DNA from: Rhodanobacteraceae bacterium
GTDB taxonomy: Bacteria; Pseudomonadota; Gammaproteobacteria; Xanthomonadales; Rhodanobacteraceae
Direction of reading: 5' to 3'
DNA: 52,211 nt
Assembly: GCA_004299705.1 (NCBI GenBank)
Contig: SCQS01000068.1
Location: 1 to 52,211 of the forward strand
Below the pieces are notes generated by a model. The model was not told the origin of the DNA, ran no database searches, and saw only the letters and a list, made by a program, of their open reading frames with translations. This document shows positions 16,490-25,573 of this stretch, in pieces (within the stretch, counting starts at the first letter, position 1; each line of letters begins with the position of its first letter). The position numbers and the translations under genes are program-made.

Positions 16490-18097
16490 CTAATCCTCGT
16501 CGTCCATGCCGAGTGCAAATTGCGAAGGCGGTACGCCGGTGCGTGCGCCCCAGTAATAAACGAGCAAGGCGACGGCCGCCGCCAGCAGCGAATCCCATGG
16601 CGCCGCGATCACGTGCCAGCCGCCGAACGTGCCGAGCCACGACAGGATCAGCATCAGCGCGTAGAAGCCGATCAACCACAGCGACGAGTGGATATCCTGC
16701 GCGAGCGTCGCGCGCAGCGCGGCCGAGCGTCGTGCAAACGGCACGTAGACGATGAACAACACGATCTGCAATCCCAGCAGCCACGACAACGTGGACCAGC
16801 CCGACCAGTACACGATCAGCGCCGCGACCATGAACGACGCCGGTCCAAGCACCGCGAACGCGGGCGTGCGGAATGGCCGCGGCAGGCCGGGCGCGTTGCG
16901 GCGCAGCGCGGCGGCGGTCACCGGCGCGACGGCATAACTCAGCACCAGTGCGGCGGACACCACGTCGATCATCGCCGACCAGGAAGGGAACGGCAGCGTC
17001 CAGAAAATCGACAGCGCGAAGGTCAGCCACAGCGCCGAACGTGGAATCCCCGACCTCGCATCGACCCGCGTGAACGCCTTGAAGAAAGTGCCACCGCGCG
17101 CCCAGCCATAGATCACGCGCGGCGCCGCATTCATGTAGATGTTGCCGCAGCCCGAGGGCGAGATCACCGCATCGCACACCACCAGGAACGACAGCCAGCC
17201 GAGTCCCAGCGCAATCGCGATGTCGTGGAACGGCAGCTCGAACAATTTGTCGATGCCGCGCCAGCCGTGGGCGAGCAGCGCGGACGGCACGCCGCCCAGG
17301 AACGCGATCTGCAGCAACAGGTAGATGACGGTGGACAGCGCCACCGACAGGATCAGCGCGATCGGGATGTTGCGCTGCGGATTCCGCACCTCGCCCGCGA
17401 CCGACACGATCGGGGTCAAACCCAGATACGCGAAGATGATGCCGCCCGCCGATATGGCACCCGCGACGCCCGCGAAGCCGAACGGCGCGATGCCGTGCGC
17501 GGTCAGGTTCCCCGCGTGGAAGAACCACAGCAGCACCACGATCACCGTCAGCGGCACCACGAACTTGAACACGCTGACGATGTTGTTGGCGCGCGCGAAT
17601 ACCTTGACGCTGAAGTAATTCAGCAGGAAGAACACGATGAGGGTCGCAAGCTGCACGCACCAGCCGAGTAGCGTGGGCGCTTGCGAGCCCGCCTGTGTCA
17701 GTTGCGGGAACCAGGCCGACGCGTACTGCCGGCAGGCCGTCACCTCGATCGCGATCAGGCTGGAAAACGCGATCAGCGTGATCAGCCCCATCAAATAACC
17801 GAGCAGTGCGCCGTGCGAATACACGGGGTAGCGCACCACCCCGCCCGAATGTGGCAGCGCGGCGCCCAGCTCGCAATAAACCAGTCCCAAGAGCAGCACC
17901 GCGGCGCCGCCGATCAGCCACGACGCGATGCCCGCGGGGCCGGCGATGTTGGCGACGTGGCTGGCCGAAAACAGCCAGCCGGAACCGAAGATCGCGCCGA
18001 GGCCGATGCAGGTGAGGTCGGTGAGCGACAGCCGTTTCTTGAACCGGCCTTCGACGTCGGCATATGCGTTCGTCACGGCGGCGCGATCGGCACTCAC
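16490..18097 (-). CDS. APC-superfamily amino acid permease
   Basis: An integral membrane protein of about 535 residues and 12 or more hydrophobic segments. The first APC segment reads LTCIGLGAIFGSGWLFSASH, with the unwound GxG substrate-binding motif. Later blocks are LGLTPIVSVAGEVRNPQRNI (the conserved E-x-x-NP loop after TM6) and SPSGCGNIYMNAAPRVIYGW. It should import amino acids, or a related amine, with protons. The substrate is not deducible. The start is uncertain: GTG at 18095-18097 was chosen, with GTGs at 18074 and 18152 as alternatives. It is 60 bases upstream of the VPS10-like gene on the same strand, so the two may be cotranscribed. Confidence 0.87.
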   Translation of the reverse strand: MSADRAAVTNAYADVEGRFKKRLSLTDLTCIGLGAIFGSGWLFSASHVANIAGPAGIASWLIGGAAVLLLGLVYCELGAALPHSGGVVRYPVYSHGALLGYLMGLITLIAFSSLIAIEVTACRQYASAWFPQLTQAGSQAPTLLGWCVQLATLIVFFLLNYFSVKVFARANNIVSVFKFVVPLTVIVVLLWFFHAGNLTAHGIAPFGFAGVAGAISAGGIIFAYLGLTPIVSVAGEVRNPQRNIPIALILSVALSTVIYLLLQIAFLGGVPSALLAHGWRGIDKLFELPFHDIAIALGLGWLSFLVVCDAVISPSGCGNIYMNAAPRVIYGWARGGTFFKAFTRVDARSGIPRSALWLTFALSIFWTLPFPSWSAMIDVVSAALVLSYAVAPVTAAALRRNAPGLPRPFRTPAFAVLGPASFMVAALIVYWSGWSTLSWLLGLQIVLFIVYVPFARRSAALRATLAQDIHSSLWLIGFYALMLILSWLGTFGGWHVIAAPWDSLLAAAVALLVYYWGARTGVPPSQFALGMDDED

Positions 18098-18235
18098 GCG
18101 GACGCTACCAACGCAGCCTGTGCATCGTTGGCGAACGCCATCCTGCCTGGCCACATCATGCGCTTCATCGGCCCCGCCCGACTCGTATCCGGCAACGATA
18201 GCGCGCCGCGCCCCGTCACGCGTACCTGCCGGAAG

Positions 18236-18928
18236 TCACTCGATGCGTTGGCGCGGCACGCCCGAATGAGCGAGATAGGCATCCAGCCCGCGCTCTTGCG
18301 TCTCAGCGAAGATTTCACCGGTGGCGGCGAACTGCATGCGGTCGGGGCGGAAGTTGCGGAAGTCGCGGCGCATCCGGCACCACGCGCCCAGCGTCCACAC
18401 GTGGCCCCAGCAGGCCAGGCACAGCGGTTCGACCTCGCGCGTGCTTTCCTTGCCGGCCTCGTCGCGATAGACGATGCTCAATACACGGTGTGCCGAGATG
18501 GCCTCGTGCAAGGCATCGACGGCGCCCGATTTCGCTTCGTACCAGCGCTGCGGCACGAACACGCGCGAACGTTCGGCGCGTCCACGCAAATCCGCCGGCA
18601 ACACCGCGTCGATCTTCAGCATCGCCGCTTGCGCGCCGCGCGCCAGGCGCTCGCCCGCGAACGCGCGCACGAAACGCGTGCCGACCACCAAGGCTTCCAG
18701 TTCTTCCGCGGTGAACATCAGCGGCGGGATGTCCGAACCCTTGCGCAGCAGGTAGCCGACGCCGGCCTCGCCCTCGATCGGCACGCCACTGGTTTGCAGG
18801 TCGGATACATCACGATAAATCGTGCGCAGCGAGACACCCAGGCTGTCGGCGAGCCGCCGCGCCGGCAACGCCGTGCGGCGGCCCTGCAGGGCGTTGATGA
18901 TGAGGAACAGGCGATCGGCGCGGCGCAT
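18236..18928 (-). CDS. YafY-type transcriptional regulator (HTH plus WYL domain)
   Basis: A 230-residue regulator. Residues 1-60 form a winged helix-turn-helix (DRLFLIINALQGRRTALPAR, then LGVSLRTIYRDVSDLQTSGV). The rest is a WYL-type sensor domain: HEAISAHRVLSIVYRDEAGK, EVEPLCLACWGHVWTLGAWC and RDFRNFRPDRM. YafY-like regulators sense small ligands and often control an adjacent operon. The gene lies 84 bases downstream of a GST gene on the same strand, so it may regulate, and be cotranscribed with, the GST/NIPSNAP cluster. Confidence 0.9.
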   Translation of the reverse strand: MRRADRLFLIINALQGRRTALPARRLADSLGVSLRTIYRDVSDLQTSGVPIEGEAGVGYLLRKGSDIPPLMFTAEELEALVVGTRFVRAFAGERLARGAQAAMLKIDAVLPADLRGRAERSRVFVPQRWYEAKSGAVDALHEAISAHRVLSIVYRDEAGKESTREVEPLCLACWGHVWTLGAWCRMRRDFRNFRPDRMQFAATGEIFAETQERGLDAYLAHSGVPRQRIE

Positions 18929-19012
18929 GCACCGGCATTATCGCAAGTGCCGTCGCAGGGCGTGCGACGAGCGCCGATGAGCATCGATTCGCCCACGCTC
19001 GGCGGCAAAACC

Positions 19013-19651
19013 CTACCCCGCCAGCCCCATCTTCGTGGCCAATGCCGCATCGGCCGCGAGGGCACGCTGTTCCGCCGGCCGCGACATCACGCGCTCGATA
19101 TAGGCCGCGATCGTCGGCGTCGCGTCCACCAGCTTGAACCCCGTGACGAACCGCAGGGCATTGCCCCACAACACATCGGCGGCACTGAAACGTTCGCCGA
19201 GCAGCCACGGGCCGGGCTGCAGCACCCCGCCGATGGCGTTCATCGTGGTCTCGTAATCCACGTAGGGCGACTGCGCGCGCGGGGCCGGTACGCGCTGCAG
19301 CGCGCGGTCGCCCACGGCGGGCTCGAAACAGGCTGCGTAGAACACCAGCCAGCGCAGGTACGGGCCGCGCTGCGGATCGTCCAGCGCCGGTGCCAGACCG
19401 GCATCCCGGAACACGTCGGCAAGGTAGATGAAGATTGCGACGGTTTCCGTCACCAGCGCACCGCCGTGCAGGATGGCCGGTACCTTGCCCATCGGATTGA
19501 TCGCGAGATATTCCGGCGCAAGTTGTTCGCCGCTGCGGAAGTCGAGCACGCGTTGCTCGTAATCGGCACCGAGTTCCTCCAGCAACGCGTGCGTCATGCA
19601 CGCACGGCTGTGCGGGTTGTGGAAAAACACCAGATCGGATGGAGCGTTCAT
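19013..19651 (-). CDS. Glutathione S-transferase family protein (cluster copy 1)
   Basis: A 212-residue GST. The N-terminal thioredoxin-like domain shows FFHNPHSRACMTHALLEELG with the catalytic Ser/Cys position in PHSRA. The cis-proline loop is NPMGKVPAI, followed by LVTETVAIFIYLAD. The helical C-terminal domain holds GPWLLGERFSAADVLWGNAL. It is clearly paralogous to the GST at 20970-21617 (both share LALINPMGKVPA-type loops and the PWLLGERF block). Glutathione conjugation of an unknown electrophile is expected. It follows the NIPSNAP gene by 38 bases. Confidence 0.92.
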   Translation of the reverse strand: MNAPSDLVFFHNPHSRACMTHALLEELGADYEQRVLDFRSGEQLAPEYLAINPMGKVPAILHGGALVTETVAIFIYLADVFRDAGLAPALDDPQRGPYLRWLVFYAACFEPAVGDRALQRVPAPRAQSPYVDYETTMNAIGGVLQPGPWLLGERFSAADVLWGNALRFVTGFKLVDATPTIAAYIERVMSRPAEQRALAADAALATKMGLAG

Positions 19652-19690
19652 GAATGGACTCCCGGTGAAGTGAATGGAATCTGCGCGTAC

Positions 19691-20452
19691 TCAACGCAGC
19701 AGCGAACGCGTGGTCGGTGCCAACCGCAGCAACGGCGGCTTGCCGAGCAGGTGACGCTGCAGTTCCGGCAGCACTGTTTCGTTCCAGTGTCGCGAATGCG
19801 TCACCGCTTCGAAAAAACGCGCATAGGCTGCGTGGTCGTCGAAGCGTGCGAACCACGCCAATACATGCTCGCCCTCACGCACCGGCAACGCGGGAAAATC
19901 GTTCTTCGCGTCCTCGCTGACGAGCACCGCGACGGTTTGCGCGCCGAGTTCGTCGAACAGCGCAACCACGTCGTGCCGGAACCACTCGATGAGCGCAGGA
20001 TCGATCGTCGCATCGAATGGATAAATGCGCGCGATGACCAATTCCTCGCTCGCCGTTTCATTGCTATCAACCGGACGCATGCCCGGATCGAGATCGAACC
20101 CCGCGCCGGGCCACGCCGGGCGCAGCAACAGCACGTCATCCGAATCGATCATGGTGGCGTTGGCGGCGTCGCGATGCGCCTTCCAGACCGGACCGCCATA
20201 AAAATCCGCCAGTGCCCGCCGGCGCGCGCGCATGTCGGCGAAGCCACGCAACCACGTGAAACGATCGGGCCGGTCCAGGTCGCGGAAGGTGCCGATCACG
20301 CTCACGCCCACCGCTTCCTGCGGCTCCACGAATTCGCGCTCGAACAGTTCGATCAGTGTTTCCCGCTTGCGCGGATGCAGGGTGTACTGGCGCAATTCGA
20401 TCACCGCGCAATCAGTGGGCCGCGGTGCCGTCGGGTTCATGGTGGCATTCAC
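19691..20452 (-). CDS. NIPSNAP-family protein
   Basis: A 253-residue protein with a dimeric alpha/beta-barrel fold of the NIPSNAP family. Residues about 14-110 contain VIELRQYTLHPRKRETLIEL, SVIGTFRDLDRPDRFTWLRG and FYGGPVWKAHRDAAN. A second half-barrel seems to lie in the C-terminal part (VIARIYPFDATIDPALIEWF, HVLAWFARFDDHAAYARFFE). The function of bacterial NIPSNAPs is unknown. The GTG at 20450-20452 overlaps the stop of the upstream gene by four bases (GTGA) and is preferred; an ATG follows four codons later. Confidence 0.85.
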   Translation of the reverse strand: MNATMNPTAPRPTDCAVIELRQYTLHPRKRETLIELFEREFVEPQEAVGVSVIGTFRDLDRPDRFTWLRGFADMRARRRALADFYGGPVWKAHRDAANATMIDSDDVLLLRPAWPGAGFDLDPGMRPVDSNETASEELVIARIYPFDATIDPALIEWFRHDVVALFDELGAQTVAVLVSEDAKNDFPALPVREGEHVLAWFARFDDHAAYARFFEAVTHSRHWNETVLPELQRHLLGKPPLLRLAPTTRSLLR

Positions 20453-20973
20453 CGGACACCGCCCGTGGCGCCGGCGGCGATGCGGCTGAATGTCATCACC
20501 CAGTTGGTTTCCCAGCTTGCGCCTGCGTCCGGCGAGAACGCCTGTTGCCAGCGCGGTCGCTCGGGATCGCGGGCATCCCAGATGAAACGCACGCGCACCG
20601 GACGGCCCTCGTGCACGTCGTCGCCATGGAAGGTGCCGACACCGTTCGCGAAGGTGCCGTGCACCGGCGCTTCCAGTACGCCGCGGCGATTGTCGGCCCA
20701 CCAGATGCTCCAAGCCCGCGTGGACGGGTTGAACAGGCGCAGCGCGGTGCCGATGAAACGGGTGTCGCCCAGCTCATCCGTGACCATTTCCTCGCGGTTG
20801 CCCATGCCACCCAGGATCGGGTGGCATTTGTTCATGGCATCGAAACATTCCCATTCGTCCGACCCGGTCAGGCGCGATTTCAGGCGCTGGTTGTGTACAC
20901 GCCAGCGGCCGAACTCGAAGTCGAAGTCGTGCGGCAACGCGTGCGGCATGGGTTTGCCCGCCGAGCCGCTCAT
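20449..20973 (-). CDS. DUF1579-like lipocalin-type protein of unknown function
   Basis: This 174-residue protein begins with DFDFEFGRWRVHNQRLKSRL and continues with HPILGGMGNREEM and RLFNPSTRAWSIWWADNR. VGTFHGDDVHEGRPVRVRFI and a terminal SWETNWVMTFSR follow. This pattern fits the calycin-like DUF1579-type family, predicted small beta-barrels that may bind a hydrophobic ligand. No catalytic residues are known. Its ATG overlaps the stop of the upstream GST gene (ATGA) and its stop overlaps the NIPSNAP start (GTGA), so it sits inside a tightly coupled operon. Confidence 0.8.
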   Translation of the reverse strand: MSGSAGKPMPHALPHDFDFEFGRWRVHNQRLKSRLTGSDEWECFDAMNKCHPILGGMGNREEMVTDELGDTRFIGTALRLFNPSTRAWSIWWADNRRGVLEAPVHGTFANGVGTFHGDDVHEGRPVRVRFIWDARDPERPRWQQAFSPDAGASWETNWVMTFSRIAAGATGGVR

Positions 20974-21617
20974 GCCGCAACGGCCTCTTGCGCCTGCTCC
21001 GCGACCAGCGCCTCGTCCAGCTCGAAGGCACGCCGGATCGTGGGCCGCGCCTGCACGCGTTCGACGTAGGCACGGAACACCGGAAACTCCGGCACCGTCT
21101 TGAACCGCATTCCGTAATTCAGCGCCCCGCCCCACAGCACGTCGGCGGCGGTGAAGCGTTCGCCCAGCAGCCACGGGCCATGTTGCAGTTGCGCGGCCAG
21201 CACGGCCATCACGCTGTCGTAGTCGCCGTAGCCGCACTGCGTGGGCGGAATCGGCGCGCGCCGCGCGGAGAAGTCCATGATCGCCGGCTCGAAGCACGAT
21301 CCGTAGAACACCATCCAGCGCAGGTACGCGCCGCGCAACGGGTCGTCGATAGTGGGCGCGAGATTTTTTTCGGGATGCAGGTCGGCCAGGTACATCAGGA
21401 TCGCGGGCTGCTCGGTGACCAGCACGCCGCCGTGGAAGAGCGCGGGCACCTTGCCCATCGGATTGATCGCAAGGTAGTCCTCACTGCGTTGCTCGCCGCG
21501 CTTCAGGTCGAGCGCGACCAGGTCGAACGGCACGCCGAGTTCTTCGAGCAGCGCGCGGGTGACGGAGGAACGGCTGTGCGGGGCATGGAAGAAAGTGACG
21601 GGAGCGATGGCGTGCAT
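20970..21617 (-). CDS. Glutathione S-transferase family protein (cluster copy 2, operon head)
   Basis: A 215-residue GST. FFHAPHSRSSVTRALLEELG is the N-terminal catalytic segment and NPMGKVPALFHGG carries the cis-proline. LVTEQPAILMYLAD and GPWLLGERFTAADVLWGGAL complete the fold. It is a near relative of the GST at 19013-19651. The ATG at 21615-21617 is preceded by AGGAG at a 10-base distance; the frame stays open to 21857 but the extension has no GST character. It is the first gene of the minus-strand cluster, divergent from fbp; the 286-base gap between them shows no other gene. Confidence 0.92.
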   Translation of the reverse strand: MHAIAPVTFFHAPHSRSSVTRALLEELGVPFDLVALDLKRGEQRSEDYLAINPMGKVPALFHGGVLVTEQPAILMYLADLHPEKNLAPTIDDPLRGAYLRWMVFYGSCFEPAIMDFSARRAPIPPTQCGYGDYDSVMAVLAAQLQHGPWLLGERFTAADVLWGGALNYGMRFKTVPEFPVFRAYVERVQARPTIRRAFELDEALVAEQAQEAVAA

Positions 21618-21903
21618 GGGCGTGACTCCTGGAGGAAGTGGGAAAGTAACGAATCGGCGCCGCGCGGCGCGCGAAATCGTTATTGAATGAAGCGGGTGCG
21701 GCCGGCCCTCGAACAGTGCCCGACATTGCGCCAGCGGCGTGTACGCGGCGAGCAGGCTCTCAACGAGTCGGTGCATGGCAAGCTCCTTGACGTTGCGGGC
21801 ATGCAGTGTGCGCAGGTGATGCTGACAACGTGATGTCAGCAGTCGGTGGCAAGCCAAGCGCTACGCCGGGACAATGCACGAACCCGAAACCCGAGGAACC
21901 GTC

Positions 21904-22935
21904 ATGCAACCCATCTCGCTCACCCAACACCTGATCGAGGAACAACGCCGCCACGACAGCGTCAACGCCGACCTGCGTCTGCTGATCGAGGTGGTTGCGC
22001 GCGCCTGCAAGCGCATCTCGATCGCGATCGGCAAGGGTGCGCTGGGCGGCGTGCTGGGCGAAGCCGGCACCGCTGATTCAATCAGCGTGAACGTGCAGGG
22101 CGAGGCCCAGAAGAAACTGGACGTACTTTCCAACGAAATCCTTTTGGAAGCCAACGCCTGGGGCGGACACCTGGCCGCCTGCGCGTCCGAGGAAATGGCC
22201 GATCCGTACCCGATTCCCGACGCGTACCCGAAGGGTAACTACCTGTTGCTGTTCGACCCGCTCGACGGTTCCAGCAACATCGACGTCAACATTTCAGTCG
22301 GCACGATTTTTTCCGTACTGCGCTGCCCGGAAGGCGTCGCGCAGCCGAGCGAGAAGGATTTCCTGCAGCCGGGCACCCGACAGGTCGCGGCGGGTTATTG
22401 CGTGTACGGGCCCAACACCTTGCTGGTGCTCACCACCGGACACGGCGTCAACGTGTTCACGCTGGATCGCGAAATCGGCAGCTTCCGTCTGACCCGCGCC
22501 AACGCGGCGATTCCGGACGAAACCTCCGAGTTCGCGGTCAACATGTCCAACCAGCGTTTCTGGGAGGCGCCGATGCAGCGCTACGTCGCGGATCTGCTGG
22601 CCGGCAAGACCGGCCCGCGCGGGCGCGACTTCAACATGCGCTGGGTCGCGTCGATGGTGGCCGACGTGCACAGAATCCTGACCCGCGGCGGCATCTTCAT
22701 CTATCCGCTCGACGAGAAGGTGAAGGCCAAGGGCGGCAAGCTGCGCCTGATGTACGAGGCCAATCCAATGAGCTTCATCGTGGAGCAGGCCGGCGGCGCG
22801 GCGACCACCGGGCGCTCACGCATTCTCGACGTGCAGCCCACGCAACTGCACCAGCGCGTGCCGGTGTTCCTGGGATCGAAGCACGAAGTGGAGATGGCAA
22901 CGAACTATCACCTCGACGCCGACCACCCCGGCTGA
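21904..22935 (+). CDS. fbp: Fructose-1,6-bisphosphatase class I
   Basis: A 343-residue enzyme that hydrolyses fructose 1,6-bisphosphate to fructose 6-phosphate in gluconeogenesis. The metal site [20 protein letters not shown] is the class I hallmark. ACASEEM supplies further metal ligands, and [20 protein letters not shown] and [19 protein letters not shown] are the standard C-terminal blocks. A GAGG lies 9 bases before the ATG at 21904. It appears monocistronic; a modular palindromic repeat begins three bases after the stop and may define its 3' end. Confidence 0.97.
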   Translation: MQPISLTQHLIEEQRRHDSVNADLRLLIEVVARACKRISIAIGKGALGGVLGEAGTADSISVNVQGEAQKKLDVLSNEILLEANAWGGHLAACASEEMADPYPIPDAYPKGNYLLLFDPLDGSSNIDVNISVGTIFSVLRCPEGVAQPSEKDFLQPGTRQVAAGYCVYGPNTLLVLTTGHGVNVFTLDREIGSFRLTRANAAIPDETSEFAVNMSNQRFWEAPMQRYVADLLAGKTGPRGRDFNMRWVASMVADVHRILTRGGIFIYPLDEKVKAKGGKLRLMYEANPMSFIVEQAGGAATTGRSRILDVQPTQLHQRVPVFLGSKHEVEMATNYHLDADHPG

Positions 22936-22937
22936 TC

Positions 22938-23037
22938 AAAGCCATCCCCCTCGATCCCCCTTCGTGCCGAAGGGGGAAGAAAAGACACCCCCTTCGGCAC
23001 GAAGGGGGTCGCTGCATCGCAGATGCAGCGGGGGATG
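22938..23037. repeat. Modular palindromic repeat, copy 2 of 4
   Basis: One module reads AAAGCCATCCCCCTCGAT followed by CCCCCTTCG-TGC-CGAAGGGGG (22956-22976). The other is CCCCCTTCG-GCA-CGAAGGGGG (22988-23008), then GTCGC, the hairpin GCTGCATC-GCA-GATGCAGC, and GGGGATGCC. Relative to copies 3 and 4 the two modules are in the opposite order. It lies between convergent fbp and the short-chain dehydrogenase gene. Confidence 0.85.
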
Positions 23038-23041
23038 CCGG

Positions 23042-23722
23042 TCAAACTCGCCCGGTCACCGGAATCAGCGCGCCGGTGATCGCCGACGCCTGATCGGACA
23101 GCAGGAACACGATCACGTCGGCCAACTGTTCCGGTTTCACCCACTTGCCGAAATCGGCCTTGGGCATGTCGCGGCGATTGGGCGGGGTGTCGATGATCGA
23201 GGGCAGCAGCGCGTTGACGGTGATGCCGCGCGCCTTCAGTTCCTCGGCCAGCGACTCGGTGAAACGCATCACGCCCGACTTGGAAGCCGTGTAGGCGCCG
23301 ACACCCGCGCCGGCCTTCAGCGCCGAGGCCGCGCCGATGTTGACGATGCGCCCGCCGTCGGGCAGGTGTGCGAGCGCCGCCTTGCTGGCCACGACCGCGG
23401 TGCGCAGGTTGACGCGATACAACAGGTCGAAGGTTTCCGGGCCGCCGTCGGCCAGGGTTTCGAAGCGGAACGTGCCGGCAATGTTGACCAGTGCATCCAA
23501 CCCGCCCAGCGCCTTCGCGGCAGCATCGATCGCCGTCTTGGCCTGCGCGGTATCGGCCAGATCGACACCGCCGAATGCATGCGCACCATGCGTATCCGCC
23601 GGCGCATCGGCGCGATCGATCGCGGCGACCTTCGCACCCGCCACCAGCGCGGTCTGCACCACGACGGCACCCAGCGATCCGAAGGCGCCAGTGATGGCGA
23701 CACGTTTTCCTTCGAGTGACAT
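23042..23722 (-). CDS. Short-chain dehydrogenase/reductase
   Basis: A 226-residue SDR. The nucleotide-binding motif TGAFGSLG is at residues 11-18 and the structural LVNIAGTF (NAG-like) motif near 80. The catalytic serine lies in NIGAASALKAG and the YTASK motif supplies Tyr and Lys. Soon after comes GITVNALLPSIIDTPPNR. It oxidises or reduces an unknown alcohol or carbonyl with NAD(P). AAGGAGAG precedes the ATG by 6 bases, which fixes the start at 23722. It is divergent from the cytochrome b gene; nothing ties the two functionally. Confidence 0.92.
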   Translation of the reverse strand: MSLEGKRVAITGAFGSLGAVVVQTALVAGAKVAAIDRADAPADTHGAHAFGGVDLADTAQAKTAIDAAAKALGGLDALVNIAGTFRFETLADGGPETFDLLYRVNLRTAVVASKAALAHLPDGGRIVNIGAASALKAGAGVGAYTASKSGVMRFTESLAEELKARGITVNALLPSIIDTPPNRRDMPKADFGKWVKPEQLADVIVFLLSDQASAITGALIPVTGRV

Positions 23723-23873
23723 GGCGGCTCTCCTTCGGCGTTGCGCCGGGCAGTAACGGGGCAACCGGAGAGCATATCGCCGGCCGCGAGGGGATGTAAC
23801 CTTGGCCGCCTACCCGGCGAACTGCGTTGCAGGTAAGCTCGCCTCATCGCCGGGCGGGTCGGAGTGCAAAAGC

Positions 23874-24752
23874 ATGGCCAGCATCCCCGAAGACGCGGTT
23901 CCCGTGCCGCCGGTCGAGACACCGCCGGCACAAACCCTGCGGCGCGTGGTTTACCGGCACACCCTGCCGCTGCGGATCATGCACTGGATCAACGCGATTT
24001 GCCTGTTGATCCTGCTGGGCAGCGGCCTGCAGATCTTCAACGCGCACCCGGCGCTGTACTGGGGCCAGCGCTCGCACTTCACGCATCCGTGGCTGAGCCT
24101 TGGCGCGACACAGTCCGCGAGCGGCACGTTGCACGGCGTCACCCGGATCGGTTCGCACCGTTTCGACACCACCGGCGTCTTGGGCGTGTCGAAAGTCGAC
24201 GGGCAACCGACCGTGCGCGGTTTCCCGACCTGGGCCACGATCCCCGGTCCGCAATGGCTGGCGATGGGCCGCGCCTGGCATTTCTTCTTTGCGTGGATCT
24301 TCGTGATCAACGGCGTGTGCTTTTTCCTGTACGCGCTGTGGACGCGGCACCTCACCCGCGATCTCGTCCCGACCCGGCGCGACTGGCGCGGCATCGGCCG
24401 CTCGATCCTCGACCATGCGCTGCTCAAGCACCCGCACGGCGCGGAAGCCGCGCGCTACAACGTGCTGCAACGGATCGCGTATCTGGTGGTGATCTTCGGC
24501 TGCGGCGGTGGCGTGGTGCTGATGGGACTTGCGATGTCGCCACGGATGGATTCGGTGCTGGGCTGGCTGGTCGACCTGGTCGGCGGCCGGCAATCCGCGC
24601 GCAGCATCCATTTCCTCTTCGCGATGGGCTTCATCGCATTCTTCCTGATCCACATCTTCGAGGTGATCGTGACGGGCGTCGGCAACAACCTGCGTTCGAT
24701 CATCACCGGTCGTTACGCCATCACGGAGACGCGCGATGAAACTCATCAATAA
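23874..24752 (+). CDS. Cytochrome b561-type membrane subunit paired with a molybdoenzyme
   Basis: A 292-residue b-type cytochrome. Four main membrane helices are visible: LRIMHWINAICLLILLGSGL, WHFFFAWIFVINGVCFFLYA, RIAYLVVIFGCGGGVVLMGL and SIHFLFAMGFIAFFLIHIFE. The histidines in HW, AWHF, IHF and LIH positions are candidate heme ligands. Between helices 1 and 2 lies a long periplasmic-looking loop. It should pass quinol electrons to, or take electrons from, the exported molybdoenzyme encoded by the next gene, which overlaps it by 17 bases. The ATG at 23874 has GGAG 9 bases upstream. Confidence 0.85.
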   Translation: MASIPEDAVPVPPVETPPAQTLRRVVYRHTLPLRIMHWINAICLLILLGSGLQIFNAHPALYWGQRSHFTHPWLSLGATQSASGTLHGVTRIGSHRFDTTGVLGVSKVDGQPTVRGFPTWATIPGPQWLAMGRAWHFFFAWIFVINGVCFFLYALWTRHLTRDLVPTRRDWRGIGRSILDHALLKHPHGAEAARYNVLQRIAYLVVIFGCGGGVVLMGLAMSPRMDSVLGWLVDLVGGRQSARSIHFLFAMGFIAFFLIHIFEVIVTGVGNNLRSIITGRYAITETRDETHQ

Positions 24753-25497
24753 ACGCCGTCGTTTCCTGCGCGATGCGCTGGCATTGACCGGCGCGGTGGC
24801 GCTTGGCGGCTGCGACAAATTGTCCCAAACCGATTGGGCGCCCAAAGTACTGGGCAGCGCGACCGCGTTGAGCCACGCCGCGCAAAGCGCGCTGTCGCGC
24901 AATGCGATGGCACGCGAGTACAGCGAAGCCGACATCTCGCCGGTGTTCCGCCCCAACGGCAGCACCGATCCGCAATCATCGGAATATCGCGTGCTGGCGG
25001 CGAACGGGTTTGCCGATTACCGCCTGGGCGTGGGTGGCCTGGTCGCGCATCCGCTGGCGTTGTCGCTTGCGGAGTTGCGCGCGCTGCCCAACCGCACCCA
25101 GATCACCCGCCACGACTGCGTGGAAGGCTGGAGCGTGATCGGCCAGTGGACCGGCGTGCAGTTGTCGCGCGTGCTGGATCTCGCGCAACCCACCAAGACC
25201 GCGCGCTACGTGGTGTTCCGCTGCTTTGATGCGATGGACGACGGCAGCGAGTACTACGAATCGCTGGGTTTCGACGACGCGTATCACCCGCAGACCCTGC
25301 TGGCGTGGGAACTCAACGGCAGGACCCTGCCGATTCCCAACGGTGCACCGCTGCGCCTGCGCGTACCGCGCCAGCTCGGCTACAAGATGGCGAAATACCT
25401 GCGCCGCATCGACCTGGTCGCCTCGTTCAAGGACATCGAGGGCGGAGCGGGCGGCTACTGGGAAGACCAGGGCTACCAGTGGTACGCGGGCATTTGA
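24736..25497 (+). CDS. Tat-exported molybdopterin-dependent oxidoreductase (SUOX/MsrP fold)
   Basis: A 253-residue protein. The N-terminus KRRRFLRDALALTGAVALGG is a twin-arginine signal and is followed at once by CD, giving an LGGC lipobox. It may therefore be a Tat-exported lipoprotein. The mature part shows the molybdopterin-binding sulfite-oxidase fold: RYQITRHDCVEGW-like HDCVEGWSVIGQWTG with the Mo-ligating cysteine, then YYESLGFDDAYHPQTLLAWE and PNGAPLRLRVPRQLGYKMAK. The pairing with a cytochrome b resembles MsrP/MsrQ, but the proteins are divergent and the substrate is unknown. Confidence 0.85.
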   Translation: MKLINKRRRFLRDALALTGAVALGGCDKLSQTDWAPKVLGSATALSHAAQSALSRNAMAREYSEADISPVFRPNGSTDPQSSEYRVLAANGFADYRLGVGGLVAHPLALSLAELRALPNRTQITRHDCVEGWSVIGQWTGVQLSRVLDLAQPTKTARYVVFRCFDAMDDGSEYYESLGFDDAYHPQTLLAWELNGRTLPIPNGAPLRLRVPRQLGYKMAKYLRRIDLVASFKDIEGGAGGYWEDQGYQWYAGI

Positions 25498-25573
25498 GCA
25501 TCCGTACGAGACGGCGTCTCCATTACGCTTGAAGTCCGATCGCGCGCACGCCTGCGGCGCGGATAGCCCATCC

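Noticed and set aside
17681-21103. A 1140-codon open frame on the plus strand
   Set aside because: It runs antisense across parts of several genes (permease, YafY regulator, both GSTs, NIPSNAP and DUF1579-like) with no recognisable domain. The minus-strand genes have clear family motifs and coupled starts.
21618-21857. An N-terminal extension of the second GST (80 codons)
   Set aside because: It carries no GST signal; the ATG at 21615-21617 has a good Shine-Dalgarno and fits the usual GST length.
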